A stretch of DNA of 64,000 nt. It comes from Terebella lapidaria (Eukaryota; Annelida; Polychaeta; Terebellida; Terebellidae). Shown in pieces: positions 10,829-23,249 of the stretch. The notes under the pieces were generated by a model, which was not told the origin of the DNA, did not search any database, and saw only the letters and a program-made list of their open reading frames with translations. The stretch is from contig OX424568.1 in the NCBI GenBank assembly GCA_949152475.1, forward strand, positions 7,725,667-7,789,666, written 5' to 3'. Within the stretch, counting starts at the first letter, position 1; each line of letters opens with the position of its first letter. The position numbers and the translations under genes are program-made.

Positions 10829-12831
10829 ATAAATTGACCAATCAGAAATCGCGTATCATCGTGAAATTGCTTTTGAGAAATTACGAACTGTAATTTTTTT
10901 TTTTTTTTCATGATCGGTCACAAGGACCGACCAGTCGGGAAAACTGTCGGCCCGAGCGTGAATCTGTCGGTCACGGGCCGACCTTATTTCGCACGCTGCT
11001 TGTATGGTATGTTTCGGGAGAGAATAGGTGAGGGACAGACAGTTAGCTCAGCCCAGGTCCTTCAAGACAGACTGCTGATGGAGTTTGGATCATCAATAAC
11101 AACTACGAAAGCCAGCAATAAGCAAGGAATTGTTGTTCATAGTAAATGTATCTCAAGCGAAAAGGCATTCAAGCAAGTGAACTCTGACGCAAATGATGTT
11201 ATGAAGGTAGCTCATTATCTTCGGCAACTGATCATCAATATCCAAGTCAATGACGATGACTCTACAACCCAGACTACAGTGCAGCAGGAGCAAATCCAAA
11301 CTCCACCAGAACTGATTGAATTTTTCAGAGTTCTGTATACTGGAAAGTCAAAAATCTCAGAGTGTCCTGGCACTGAGCGACTAATTTCGTCTGTCATCGA
11401 TGATGTCATGTTCAATTCTTCCCATGGTCGCCTTAAACCAAGTAAACACACATGTCTGGCAATCACCCTGAAAAGTTTGACAGGAAGTCGCAAGATCTTG
11501 GAGCTGCTCAACCGTTTTGGGCATTGTGTCGGGTACCACTACACAGAGCGACTGGAGTCGGAACTTGCAACAACAGTGACAGACCGGGAGTTGACAACAC
11601 CAGATGGCATAATCAGGCAGCCAGGACTATGCACCTCTCTGGCATTTGACATCTATGATGAACAGACAGAAACCTTGTCAGGTGCAGGGACCTTACACGA
11701 TACATTTGGAATCTGTTACCAAAATGACTCCAGGATGGACAGATCTGAATCACATTCAACCAATCATGCTGCCACTGACCAATTAGAACCATATCGGAAA
11801 AAGCCACGCATCAATGATTTCAACTACCAAGTGACAGAAGCTGATATACCTGAACACTTGACACAGATTGAACACAGGGATTTGTTTTGGGTGATGAATT
11901 TGAGCGAAGGTCGCAACACACCAAATGAATGTGGGAAGGCCGGAATGGACTCGTCACTCCAGATGTGCTCCCAAAGCAGAAAATTTGCTATATGCAGAAC
12001 ATCAGTCTGCCCCCAACAAGATTGGATGTTGTTGCGGAGACCATGAAACGAACACAGAAATTAGCCAGCGAGTGTGGAGAGAACAAAATCATAGTGCACT
12101 ATGACCTTGCCATAGCCAAACTGGCCCTTCAGATTCAAGCAACTGAAGCACCGAGGTTTGATAACATAATGATATGTTTTGGGCCATTCCACATCATCCT
12201 AGCATTCTTCGCCTTGGACACTACATTGATGGCTCTGGCGGAGTTGAGATGCTAACTGAGACCGATGTTCTTGCGGCTGGATCTGTGCCTGGTTTCCTCA
12301 GTGGGAAACATTACAATAGGTATTTTGGCAAATTTTCATGGTGAAAAGTTCAACTCTCGTGTAGATAAAACACATTTAAAATAGACATATTGTATCAATC
12401 ATTTCTATTCCAGGGGGAAGAGACTACATCCTATGCTGGCAGCAGCTTTCCAGGTTCTCCACTTTCGGAAATTCATGGAAGGACAAGGTCCCCTATCTCA
12501 GACACTAGTTGACACCATCACACGACTCAGGAATGACACATCTCCCAAATCAATCCAGATGATAGAAAATTCAGGTGAATACCAACATCTGATGCTCTTC
12601 TACTCGAATTACATGGATCAAACGCTTGCTGGAGGTCATGGCAGCACAGCAAAATACTGGATGACATACTGCACACTGGTTTGGATGTATCTGAGGCTGA
12701 GTCGTGTGTGCAGAACTAATGATGTGGAGCTGTTCACCTACACTCTGGGCGAGATGATCCCAGTGTTCTTTGCCGGCATAACTATGCCAGATGGATGACA
12801 CGGTATTTCCTCAATCTCCTGAACATGGACA

Positions 12832-13442
12832 CATCCGCAACACACCAATCATGCTTTTTAAATTGTTTTCATAGGTTGTTGGGCAGTTGTATACTAATTC
12901 CATCAGGTGTACAGTAGAAACAACTACATTGAACACACTGTCTGCCCCTGATGACGCCAGTGTGTCTTTGGATAAACTATTTGGTCGGGCTTTGTTTCTA
13001 TTGCAAAATGTTGTATTTTACGTTTCTTATTGGAATCATCAAAATCTCATTGTATTGGTGGTAATAGATTGATACTTACATTCATACCACTGAGTCGGTG
13101 TCACTGCTGGCGGACGTTAAATCTGTCCCCGAGGATACCATCAACTCAGTAGCCTTCTGGCTTGTGATTGGGTACTTTTGTACTTGTCAATGTATCTATT
13201 CCATGGGGTTAGTTTCGGATTTTTAAATTGTTTTCATAGGTTGTTGGGCAGTTGTATACTAATTCCATCAGGTGTACAGTAGAAACAACTACATTGAACA
13301 CACTGTCTGCCCCTGATACCGCCTGTGTGTCTTTGGATAAACCATTTGGTCGGGCTTTGTTTCTATTGCAAAATGTTGTATTTTACGCTTCTTATTGGAA
13401 TCATCAAAATCTGATTGTATTGGTGGTAATAGATTGATACTT
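12832..13442 (+). mobile_element. Repeat S, tandem dimer (365-bp period), inserted in the family P gene
   Basis: Positions 12856 and 13221 both start TTTTAAATTGTTTTCATAGG, giving a 365-bp period; the second unit is partial (about 222 bp). ACATGGACA occurs at both edges (12823-12831 and 13443-13451). Removing the segment plus one copy rejoins the host frame as ...LLNMD|NNTKNLLAGGAF.... The shared edge overlaps the conserved S terminus (GATACTTACAT), so the true target duplication may be shorter. Related copies lie at 4551, 18035, 41622 and 59231. An open frame starting MYTNSIRC occurs in several copies but follows DNA similarity, so I do not call it a gene. Confidence 0.75.
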
Positions 13443-14365
13443 ACATGGACAACAACACCAAAAATCTCCTGGCTGGTGGAGCATTTTCAGTCAAGAGAAC
13501 AACGAAGACATTCAGTCGAACAGCTGTCGATTTGACCCTTGAACAGACTATAAATGCTGATGCTGCCTCCAGAAAAACTGGGATCAGTGCCTTGACAAAT
13601 TCTGATGCAGTTCGGCGACGTTGGATGGTGACCAAATCTCTGCGCAGTGCAATCACTGGCTGTATCATGATGCGTGCTGGTCTGAAAACAGAAGAGGATG
13701 TCACCAAGACACTAAGGAAAACACGCATTCGGAAAGACAATGCGGATTTGGTGAAGATAACATCCCAAATAGAATCCACCATGAATCCTTTCAGCATTCC
13801 TCCCAGTGACAAGCTTTGCAACATTGCCACTGGCAAAGACGTCCCAGATGAGGTAAAAGAAGATCTAACTAGGTACAAAGAACTGGGAAAGCAATGGTCC
13901 ACAGAGTTCAGAACTGAATGCGAGGAGTATCCAGGCAGATTTGAGAAAGCCATTAGGAGACGAAAGGTGAAGAATTTCATCCAAGCAGCACAAACGAGCA
14001 ATATTCGTGGTAAGAATCAGCAAATAGTGGAACTGAAAGGAACCAGAGATCTGTTTGGTCGTCTTCTCTTTCTCAGCACAAAACACAACGTCGATCTGAC
14101 AAGGCTTTTCACATATCCGCTGCTGCCAGTTCCACTATCATTGGCTCATATTGATGGAACCATGCAAAAAACAGACAAATCCAAGCTGATGTCCAAGTTG
14201 GAAGGAAAGTGAGGCTCCCCCAGCGATTGATGTCACTCTAGTCGATGGGATGTTCCTGTTTCGTGTTTTGGAGGAGCTACCAATGACATACGGGGAAGTC
14301 GCCAGGGAACTTTTGAAGTTCCTGTGTTCCCTGTCTACTGAGGTGGAATTGGTGTGTGACACTTA

Positions 14366-14803
14366 CTGTAAAAACACTTTTTTTCGCGGGTATTAAATTT
14401 CGCGGTTTTTACCCCCAGGCAATTTCGCGGGGATTTAATTTCGCGGTTCAGTGATTGCCAGTAATCGCGTAAAGAATTTGCAGTTGATGGACATCACAGT
14501 ATATCAATGCAATTGGTGTGAGAAATGGAAAGTCACAGGAAATCAAATCAGATTTTATTTGAAATTTTAAACACAAACGTCAAACAAGTCATGCTTAGTC
14601 TGCAAAAGCTTGAACTTGGTGCAGATGTCATCGGCACCAAGTTCAAGCACGTGCCATGCAGACGCTAGCGAACGGTATCTGGGCGTATTGTATTGTGCTA
14701 TGGACGGCCACAAACCTCAAAATTAATTTTCGCGGGAGACTTATTTTAGCGAGGTATTTAATTTCGCGGATCTACCCTTACCGCGAAATTAGTACTTTTA
14801 CAG
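14366..14803. mobile_element. 438-bp MITE (TA target, CTGTAAAA ends) inside the family P gene
   Basis: The ends CTGTAAAA...TTTTACAG are perfect 8-bp inverted repeats flanked by TA (14364-14365 and 14804-14805). Inside both ends are TTTCGCGG-rich blocks. Removing the element and one TA makes the coding frame continue as VCDTY|PPQSIKNVERQRR, so this is a clean insertion into an exon. The TA duplication fits the Tc1/mariner group; the element is non-coding. Confidence 0.9.
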
Positions 14804-15931
14804 TATCCTCCCCAGAGCATCAAGAATGTGGAACGACAGAGACGAGGCGGAATTGACGTGGACTACCAAATCACAGGTCCAAACCAGAAGAGGCCTAAGG
14901 ACTGGCAGCTGGCACTCCAGTCTCCTTCTTTCAAAACAGCGTTGGTTCAGTTCCTCCAAGTTGAGTGGCTGAAACAGAGCTACATTCAGATACTCGAAGG
15001 GCATGTAGTATGTCTTGCCTTCAGCCAGTCCTGCTACAAATACCAAACAGAAGGCTCACGCATCACTTGCTCAGAAATGGAAGATATGAAATGCAATCAC
15101 GAAGAAGCAGGCACAAGGCTGATTTTCCATCTCCTGAAAGGTGTTGAAGTAATGCCAGAGGCCAATTTCAGTGTTAGATGCAACGACACTGACGTCCTAA
15201 TCCTGCTCATATATCACTGCAATCGTGCTGTGAATACCCCTCATGTGTGGATGGATGTGGGACTCAGTGGCAAGAACAACAGAAGGTACATCAACATAAG
15301 TCAGTTGGTGACAGAAATTGACAATGATCTCATTACTGCATTGCCCGGCCTCCATGCTATCACTGGATGTGACGTGACTTCCTCGTTCTTCAACAAAGGT
15401 AAAACCCGACCATTATCGATAATGGAGAGAAGTGAGAAATTTCTTCAGGCGATTTCTGCTCTCGGGAGTGAAGGTGAACTTCAACAATCAACCGTCAACG
15501 ATATAGAGGACTTTGTATGCACATTGTATGGCTTCCCTAATGTCACCTCAGTGGACGAGGTGCGGGTCAGAATGTTAGAACAAAAATATGCCCCAAAGAA
15601 TGGACGTGATCCTCTCTCCAGAATCGCTGGTTTGAATCCAAACTTGATGCCACCATGCCGGAAAGTTCTACAGATGAAAATCAGTCGAGCCCATTTCGTT
15701 GCGAGATTGTGGAGAAATTCGCATGAACCCATGCCAAATCCAGGCAGTCCCCTTGACCACGGATGGGAACTGAAGGATGGAGACTATCAAGTGAAGTGGT
15801 TTGATGGAGAACAGGTTCCACATAGCCTTGCACAATTCTTGGAACAGACAGATGAGATGCCAAGTGACAAAGAGGAAGACATCCATTATGATTCTGATTC
15901 GGACTCCGATGGTGATGATGCAGATCTATGA

Positions 15932-18034
15932 CAGTCGATACATGTGATTGGATAACCAATTGGATCAGTTGAATCATTAAACTGACGTTTCCTTGAACAA
16001 ATGATTATTTCACTGGTTTATGTTGTGCTAATTTGTTTTGACTCTCATATGAACAGATTTTTGTTATGTTCAGTAAAATAGTATACTAGTACTTCATATC
16101 AATCTATTATTTTCCTTCTATCCACAACAGTCACATTAATTGATCACTTGTATGCCACTACTACTAGTAGTACATGTATAATAAATATAAATTTTCAAAC
16201 TTGACTTCATACATTTAAAACAAATGAGATTCAGAGGGAATCACAATTTGGAAAACTGTTTGTTCACAGTTTTTAGAAGATGCGTCAGTTTTTCTCTGCT
16301 GGGGTTATCACTCTAAATATTTTATCATTTGACCAGTTTTGCAACTATGTGGGTGTTAGCGGTATCAAAATGTTTCAAATAGCTCAGAGATTCTATCTAA
16401 TGAGTGAATATATGAGTGTTATGCAAACTGGGTGTATTGGAAAAAAATCCCGATTTTGAAGGATCTGAATATGATACCGGTTTGAATCTTAAGTGATAAC
16501 ATGCTGATAGTGCTATTTACATATATGAATATGGAATATATGTGTTTTGTCTTTCCAATATGTTATCTATATCGCTTTACCAATTGTTGTTAATACCATA
16601 TATATCGCATTCGCACACTCAAAGCGAGTACAGGGAAACTCTGAATGTATGGCCTTGATTTCTAACGATCCCAGTTCACGAAACGTGCAAGTGACGGTAC
16701 CTCATTTCATAGTCAATTTGTGACAAAACAAAACTACAGCTGCAGAACAAATTTTTTGGATGTCCACTGAAACAAAATCTCATGAAAACCGTCCTATACA
16801 CCTAATTTTCATACATACAAAATTGCTCCCAATACTTGGAGCCAAATCAAGTAATATACTGATTGACATATCAAAATCAGGCTTTTATCAATGCTGGTTC
16901 ATCACAAATAACTATACTCATATAAATCATCACGCCAACATGGCTGCCAAAATAACTCCGGACCATTTGGATGTAGGTTCGTTTTGGACCATCGAATCAA
17001 CTTCGAATCAGCCAATAGTATTTAAAATTTAGAAAAATATTCTTGGTTGATTATAATAATGTAATTGATGGGGTAAACCTCTTTTCCCTGCGAGGGAATT
17101 CGCGATGCTCAACTAATGGTAACATTATATTTTGTTTATTCTTCCGAGTTTATGTATCTGGAAGTATCAGTAAAATATAAGTCTAGATCGAAGTGTTGTG
17201 TATAGTGTATTTATAGCAGGTGACCATGGTGACATGAATAAATAATAACTAAGAATAATCGTATGAATCAATTATCACGTATTTTCAGAATCGTGTTGAG
17301 GAACTGCTATAATTATTTAAACGTTATCTTTACTTTATTGAATAAGTTGTCCTCATGTATTACACAAAAAATGAACGTTTGTCACCAATATCACTACATA
17401 TCGTGACGCGACTTTCGAGACCTTTCACCGAAGGACGTTTTATTGTCAAATTTTGATGTTCATTTATTTATTCAGATCCCTCATTTGTTGTTAAACAATA
17501 TCAGTGTGCAATTGTCTGATACCACTGAACAAGATGATACTTTGCATTGGATGATGCAGTTTTTCATGAAACTCCTATTAATTTGAAGGAATTGTTTTGT
17601 TATTTCTCAGTGACGTTTTACTTCCTCGAATAATTTCGATAGGTTGAGAAAAGACAGCATAAATTTCACACAAAAATTCAAATATTCAAACATTGTTGCT
17701 CTACACCTCGGGTTGAACAAGTTTATATGATCTACTTATGAAGGTTTATATAATAAATATATTATATTCGTATAATACTTTTATTCGTATAAATTATAAC
17801 ACGCTTGTTAATTATCTTTTCACGTGGGACCACGATTACCATCGCTGTATAATCGCTCTGTAAAACGGTCTGCAATCTGATTGTATTCGGTGCAACCACT
17901 GCCCAGACCTCTAAATTAAGTCGCCAACAGCGGAACTAGTATTTCGTTCTGTGACTGTGATACATTAGTACGGCCGCAGACAGCACAATCATGTGTGTCG
18001 TGTAAAAATGTGGTACCAGTATATACAGTAGGAT
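15932..18034. other. No gene seen
   Basis: AT-rich intergenic DNA. Small palindromes such as CTACTAGTAG (about 16160) and an AT-rich ATATTATA cluster at about 17750-17810 are the only structure I noticed. Confidence 0.5.
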
Positions 18035-18200
18035 TGTAAGTATCAATCTATTGCCAACAATTCAACTAGATTATGATTATGACAATAACAAACATAAAAT
18101 TCAACATTTTGCAATAGAAATAGGAACAAAGTTTATCCAAAGACACACTGGCGTCATCAAGGGCAGACAGTGTGTGACATGTAGTTGTTTCTACTGGGAA
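18035..18200 (-). repeat. Repeat S copy
   Basis: Starts at the family terminus (GTAAGTATCAATCTATTGCC in plus orientation). In reverse complement it contains TTGATGACGCCAGTGTGTCT and TTTGGATAAAC. The GTCGGGC block after GATAAAC is replaced by unrelated sequence. Confidence 0.75.
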
Positions 18201-18579
18201 ACACATTTCAGCTCTCTGTATCTTGACCACACACTACACCCTAATCGCGACTACCTCTAGATTAGTCTTTCCTTAGTCTCGCTTTCACTTTACCCTGGAC
18301 AAGCGTGAATTTTAGCATCAAAACTAAGAGAATTATACGTAATTTAGAATGTCATACTCAGAGTTGCAATTCTATGCGGTTTTTATCTAGGCCTATCAGC
18401 TTGCATGAACATCATTCACGACAACTGTCAATTTAGTGTACACGAAGCGTAAATACATCGAACCGCACGTACCATTCGACATCTTGGACTAGGGAAAAGC
18501 ACTTCACACTAGTCCGTGTCTGCACTGTCACAGTGTTGCCTAAACACGAGGTGCTACATGGGAATATTGTTTCAATAAA

Positions 18580-21229
18580 TGATTTGTCATGACCTGCAAT
18601 AGTCATCAATTTATCAAGATTTGCGTTCATGGTTTGTACAGTGCGACAACGTCCAATTATTGCACCAACAGCCTTTGTTTACCAGTTTTGATAAGATTTT
18701 CCTAACAAATACTCTTCGAAAGATTAATTTGCAGGAATTGCTCAAGCCTCAAACAAATTAGTGCCGTTTGCCTGAAGAAAAAAAAACTAGGTCAGCCTAA
18801 GGTACTGCCAGGAAACCAGTCGTTTACTACCAAGGATTCGGTTGCACTGCATTTCCGAGATTTCTTCAGTATTTTGTCACCTAGGAAGCCACGTAAATGG
18901 CGCGTTAGGTGCCTAACCCAGCATGAACTTGGCCGTAACTGTTAGATATTTGGTAATTCTAGATGCATTGATTGTTCCAGCGTTATTCTTAAGGACGTAG
19001 CATGGTCATTGAAGGCAAGTGAGGCGGTAAAATTTCGCTCGGATGTAGCGGGCTGCATGTACCTACCAAACTGCCTGTGTTCTTCCATGACCCTTGACGT
19101 TTGTACCTACTCTCAGAATGTGCCTCCTTCAAGGACACTGGAAACCCTAACAACGCAGGATACAATCTTCGCATAATGTGCAGTGATTGTACCAGTCCAC
19201 ATGACTCTGTCCTCGGCACCGTTTGTACTTCCTATATCAAATATCCTCTGCCAAATAACTAGATAAGATTCCATGATGGAATCGTTTGCTGCATCTGCTG
19301 CAATTGTGGTGCATTTGACCTTTCCTGTTTCCATGTAGATTATATTCGCTGTGCAAACTGTGGTTACATTCTATGTACAGTACAGAATCATCAAGATCAA
19401 CTGTATTAAGTGTGACAAAAACCTATTGCAGGAAAACATAATTGGTTTTATTTCCATCGACAGTAACTGACTACACATCTGTGCACATAAACTGACTTAC
19501 TACACGTTTTGTGAAAATAAACTGACGTCACATTTTTTTGGGGAAACTGATCTCTTAATAATATTATTGTTCTGTTGATGCTGTGGCACACACGTATATA
19601 TATAGTATCTGGACGATCTGGCCCACGTATGGCAAAAAAATCATGTCTTGAGCCAATATATGATCGAGCTTTGGCTCTATTAAAATAAACCATATTTCAA
19701 ATTTAGTATTGGTATCATGGACATTTGGTTGTTAGCATTGGTAGTCATGCGGGATAAATACAATCATACACGGTTCATTACTTAGCAAAGTTTTATTCAC
19801 CTGATGTTAGGTACGAAGCTGTTATAAACTGACCGGCTTCGCTGAATTTGCCAGAAGCGTTCGGCAAAATGTCTCAATTTAATGATACTCTGATTATGAT
19901 AATTACACTTCCAATGATATGACCATCTAACCGTTACCAGGACAACGGTCACCATGAAAAGAGTATTTTTAGCGGGTACCGCCATCAAGAAATCGTTCAC
20001 ACACATCGGGTGGCCGTTGCGGAATCATGTCATGGATGTCCATACTTCCCAGACTCTTATTATTCCACTCTGAAAGCCGAAACCCAATGTGCTAGGCCTC
20101 TCCTTGTCTCGGAGAGTGATGTTTTATATTCTGTGGTGAAATCAAATTAGTCGCCAGAAGTTAAGCATTCAGCAACATTTTCTATTTTCATGGAAAATAT
20201 CGGGGTAGTCATTGGACATGACCTTGACCACCACTTACTCTCAAACTGATGTGCATAATGCAAGACAGACACAGTAAAACAACAAATGTTCTATATTATT
20301 TCGTGATTGGCTTCTGGTGCTTCTTTAATGCCTTCAGTTGAAAACAGCTGTTCGGATTAGTGTTGAGTAAATAATAATGGCATGGATAATTGACCTTTTC
20401 TGTAAGATACCATTTACTGTTTGAATTAACAAATTTCTTGGGTTAGAATTTTAGATATTTTTGGAACAAAAGTTGAATGAATTAGGGTAGAGAACAATAA
20501 TTACATCGCCGAGTGATATGACCCTCTACCACAACAAGAATCTGCATGATGGGAATTCAGCCGTCAAGATCAGAAATCAAAGATCATGTCAAAGATATTC
20601 ACATTTTCAACCCTTATCACCCTAGTTTGAAAGCTGCAACCCATTATTCTATGCTTTCAGGTATTTTTGTGTGCAATTTTCATCTTTCCCCGCCTAATCA
20701 AATTAATTTCCGGAAGCCTTCGCAAATCGCTTTCAGGTCTGATGCTCACATTTATGGACATTTTCGTGACTACTAGTAATTTTCAATTTAATATTTTTAT
20801 ATACACTATCAATGTGTGAACTTACAGGTTACATAGTTTGTATAACCATAATCTTTTCTTATTTTCAGCCATTGGCTTCTGGTACACACCAATGCCTCAT
20901 GATGGAAACCCGTTGTTCATCTGTAGCCTGCAACCCATTATGAGCATTATGCGTTCACGTGTTGCTGTGTGGAGTTTTTTAATCTTTGCCCACCTAAACA
21001 AATTAGTTTGCGGAAGTATTTGCTAATTGCTTTCACGTCGGATGCTCATATGTTCCCGTGTGTTAGTAACGTTCGATTTAGTATTTTTATATACACCATC
21101 ATAGTGTTCGCCGTATTCATATGTGGTGCGTCATAACGTGCGCAAATACCGTATTCTCGCAACACTACTAACACCTTAATTAAATGCTTCAGGTTGGAAA
21201 GCAATAGTCTGCTTTACAGTTGCATTACT
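18580..21229 (+). repeat. R1 repeat, copy A, left part
   Basis: A long non-coding repeat. Landmarks shared with the copies at 27260, 42470 and 49715 are 'GAAAGATTAATTTGCAGGAA', 'TGCATTTCCGAGATTTCTTC', 'CCTTCAAGGACACTG', 'AAATCAAATTAGT' and 'TCTGATGCTCACAT'. A repeat S-like segment is embedded at about 19660-19750. The tail (20540-20790 and 20870-21060) is itself an internal duplication. It is split at 21230 by a transposon and resumes at 23250. No reading frame is supported. Confidence 0.7.
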
Positions 21230-23249
21230 CACGGTGGCCACCCGTTCCGCGTTATTGCTGGTTAAAATTCGAATTCTGCGTTATTATAGTTATGGTTCGC
21301 GTTTTTATGGTAAAGAAATGGCTGAAGATCAGCGAAAGTTTACCGAGCTTCAAAAGTTGGTATTATCGTGAATACTAAGAAATTACTAAGCAGAAATCAA
21401 CTGCTCACGAATATTATAGGCATTCTTGAAACCCAGTGCATTTCGTGTAGTGAGATTGAACTTGTATTTTGTGAGATATTGTGCACACAGTTTTGTCATG
21501 TTTGTTAGATCGCAATCGTGTTGTTAACATTCTGCCCAAATATCACATAAAAATGACATGTACGGCATTTTAAAGAGGTCATATAAACAAAATTTATTTC
21601 CCCATGACTAATGGAGAGCTGCCATACACTCAAGTACAACTAAATAGAACATTTGTGTTGTGTAAAGACAAATATGATACCAAACACCAAACAATCCGCA
21701 AGACTAAACTCAAAATCCATGGACGAAATTTACACAATCGGTATGTTAAGGTTGGAATCCAGAATTGGTGATCAAGGTCCGAGCAACTTGAATATCATAA
21801 ACATCCGGCGAAGCCAAATGTGAGATCAGGTGTACCAGTAAGAGTAAGCTTCTCTTGCCTAGCATGCGACACCCACTGTGATATCCAAAATAAATGCCAT
21901 CGAGATGAAGGACATATTTAGGTTATAATAACGACTCTACAAGTACCAATCAACATGATGTGATAATATCTCCCATCATCTGAGTTACAGACAGACCGAA
22001 ATGGTCCATTAATTCCTGATGTGTCTGTTGAGTGTGATTGTTTTCAATACGCCAACATGTTCGTCCACGCGTATTAAACTAGTGAATAATCGTCAACGGG
22101 CCAGTCTTAATGATCAATAGGAACTGTAAGTTTGGCTCAGTCGTCCTCGATGAAACCAGCCACAAGAATTCCGATGGTCAGGAGTTTGTTGTGGTCTCAA
22201 TTTCGATCAAAATATTCAAGTGCAGGACATACTGGAACTACGGTAGGCTGCTTCGGCTCAACAGTTTCGTCAGAACAAATGTACTTGCAATTTGTTCTAT
22301 ATGTAAATAGAACGCCCTATAACGAGAACCTCGATCCACACTAGAAGAACCAGGTTCAATTCAACATCGGAGTTTGGTGAGACAGGTCCCAAATAGATCT
22401 AGACCTACTGTCTCGAGTTAAGGCCTGCATCGGTTGTCATAATGTCATTACACACTACTGCTACATTTCAATGGAACTATTGTATGCACTAATTGTCGAG
22501 ATTAATAAAAAAAAATAGATATGGATAGGCCTACGTCTGTTTATTATTATCCATATCCTAGAAATGTCAGTGCACGATTCTTGACGGAAATAATATGACT
22601 GAAACAAAATAACAGCAATTCTTCTTTTTTCAGTAATTCTTAACGAACGAATCGAAAATATGTGTTCAACTGGAAAGAACAGCGCCCTTCGTGTAGGTGG
22701 GTCAAATATAAATAAACATATTTAATCATCTGCATAGATGTGGGCGACTGCATGCACATATATCAATCTCGATCCCCAGCAAGATCGCGTGTTCTTGATA
22801 AGCAATAACGCAGATTCAACAAACTTTAGATCAGGAACCAATTTAAGCTGTTCGTCGGAAAATATTTGGATTATTAATGTTTCTCGGACAGGAACTAATC
22901 CCAATACATATTTCTGTATCATGATTTACTTATTCATGTATTTGAATGGCTAATTTAGCACGAAAATGTCATCCGATTTTGACAACTGTCACCCAATCAA
23001 CGTATCTGTGGTCACTCGTGCATGATGATTATTGGACCAACAAAAATCAAACTATTGTCTATAGACCGCTGATACATTCCAATATTCCGTGGAACTATTG
23101 TTGTACGCTAATGCTTTATGTATCTGTATGGATTTATCGCTTTTTACCAGGACCACTTCGAAACTTTTACCATAATAACGCGGGCCTAACTATATTAACG
23201 CGGAATTCAATTTTTAACCAGCAATAACGCGGAACGGGTGGCCGCCGTG
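21230..23249. mobile_element. 2.0-kb transposon with CACGGTG/CACGGCG ends and 5-bp target duplication
   Basis: The left end reads CACGGTGGCCACCCGTTCCG and the reverse-complemented right end CACGGCGGCCACCCGTTCCG. Similarity continues for about 85 bp with few mismatches, through GCGTTATTGCTGGTTAAAA. TTACT flanks both sides (21225-21229, 23250-23254). CAC-starting ends with 5-bp duplications are characteristic of Transib and RAG-related transposons. I recognise no transposase in the interior, so it is probably non-autonomous. The superfamily is inferred from the ends alone. Confidence 0.8.

Larger units (their letters stand above)
10910..15931 (+). pseudogene. Family P gene: unnamed multicopy invertebrate protein with FEN/PIN-nuclease-like motifs, decayed
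   Basis: One long gene recovered in pieces: 10910-11934, 11941-12212, 12213-12319, intron 12320-12413 (94 bp, GT..AG), 12414-12831, 13443-14211, 14213-14365 and 14804-15931. Conserved blocks, as I recall them from uncharacterised proteins of corals, molluscs and arthropods, include LKSLTGSRKILELLNRFGHC, ETLSGAGTLHDTFGICYQ and ATVTDRELTTPDG. The last exon has HEEAGTR (about 15098), NDTDVLILL (15182) and ITGCDVTSSFFNKGK (15359). These are arranged like the acidic motifs of FEN/XPG-type PIN nucleases; this functional reading is inference. I recall an Asp where this copy has Gly in HEEAGTR. Frameshifts near 11937, 12212, 12779 and 14212 and two insertions break it. The C-terminus is very acidic. 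The true start is uncertain. Confidence 0.75.

Noticed and set aside
12887..13437. Open frames starting MYTNSIRC in two tandem units, and a third related one at 41521-41814
   Set aside because: Their similarity is explained by the underlying non-coding repeat S, and diverged S copies lose the frame. I keep the repeat but not a protein.
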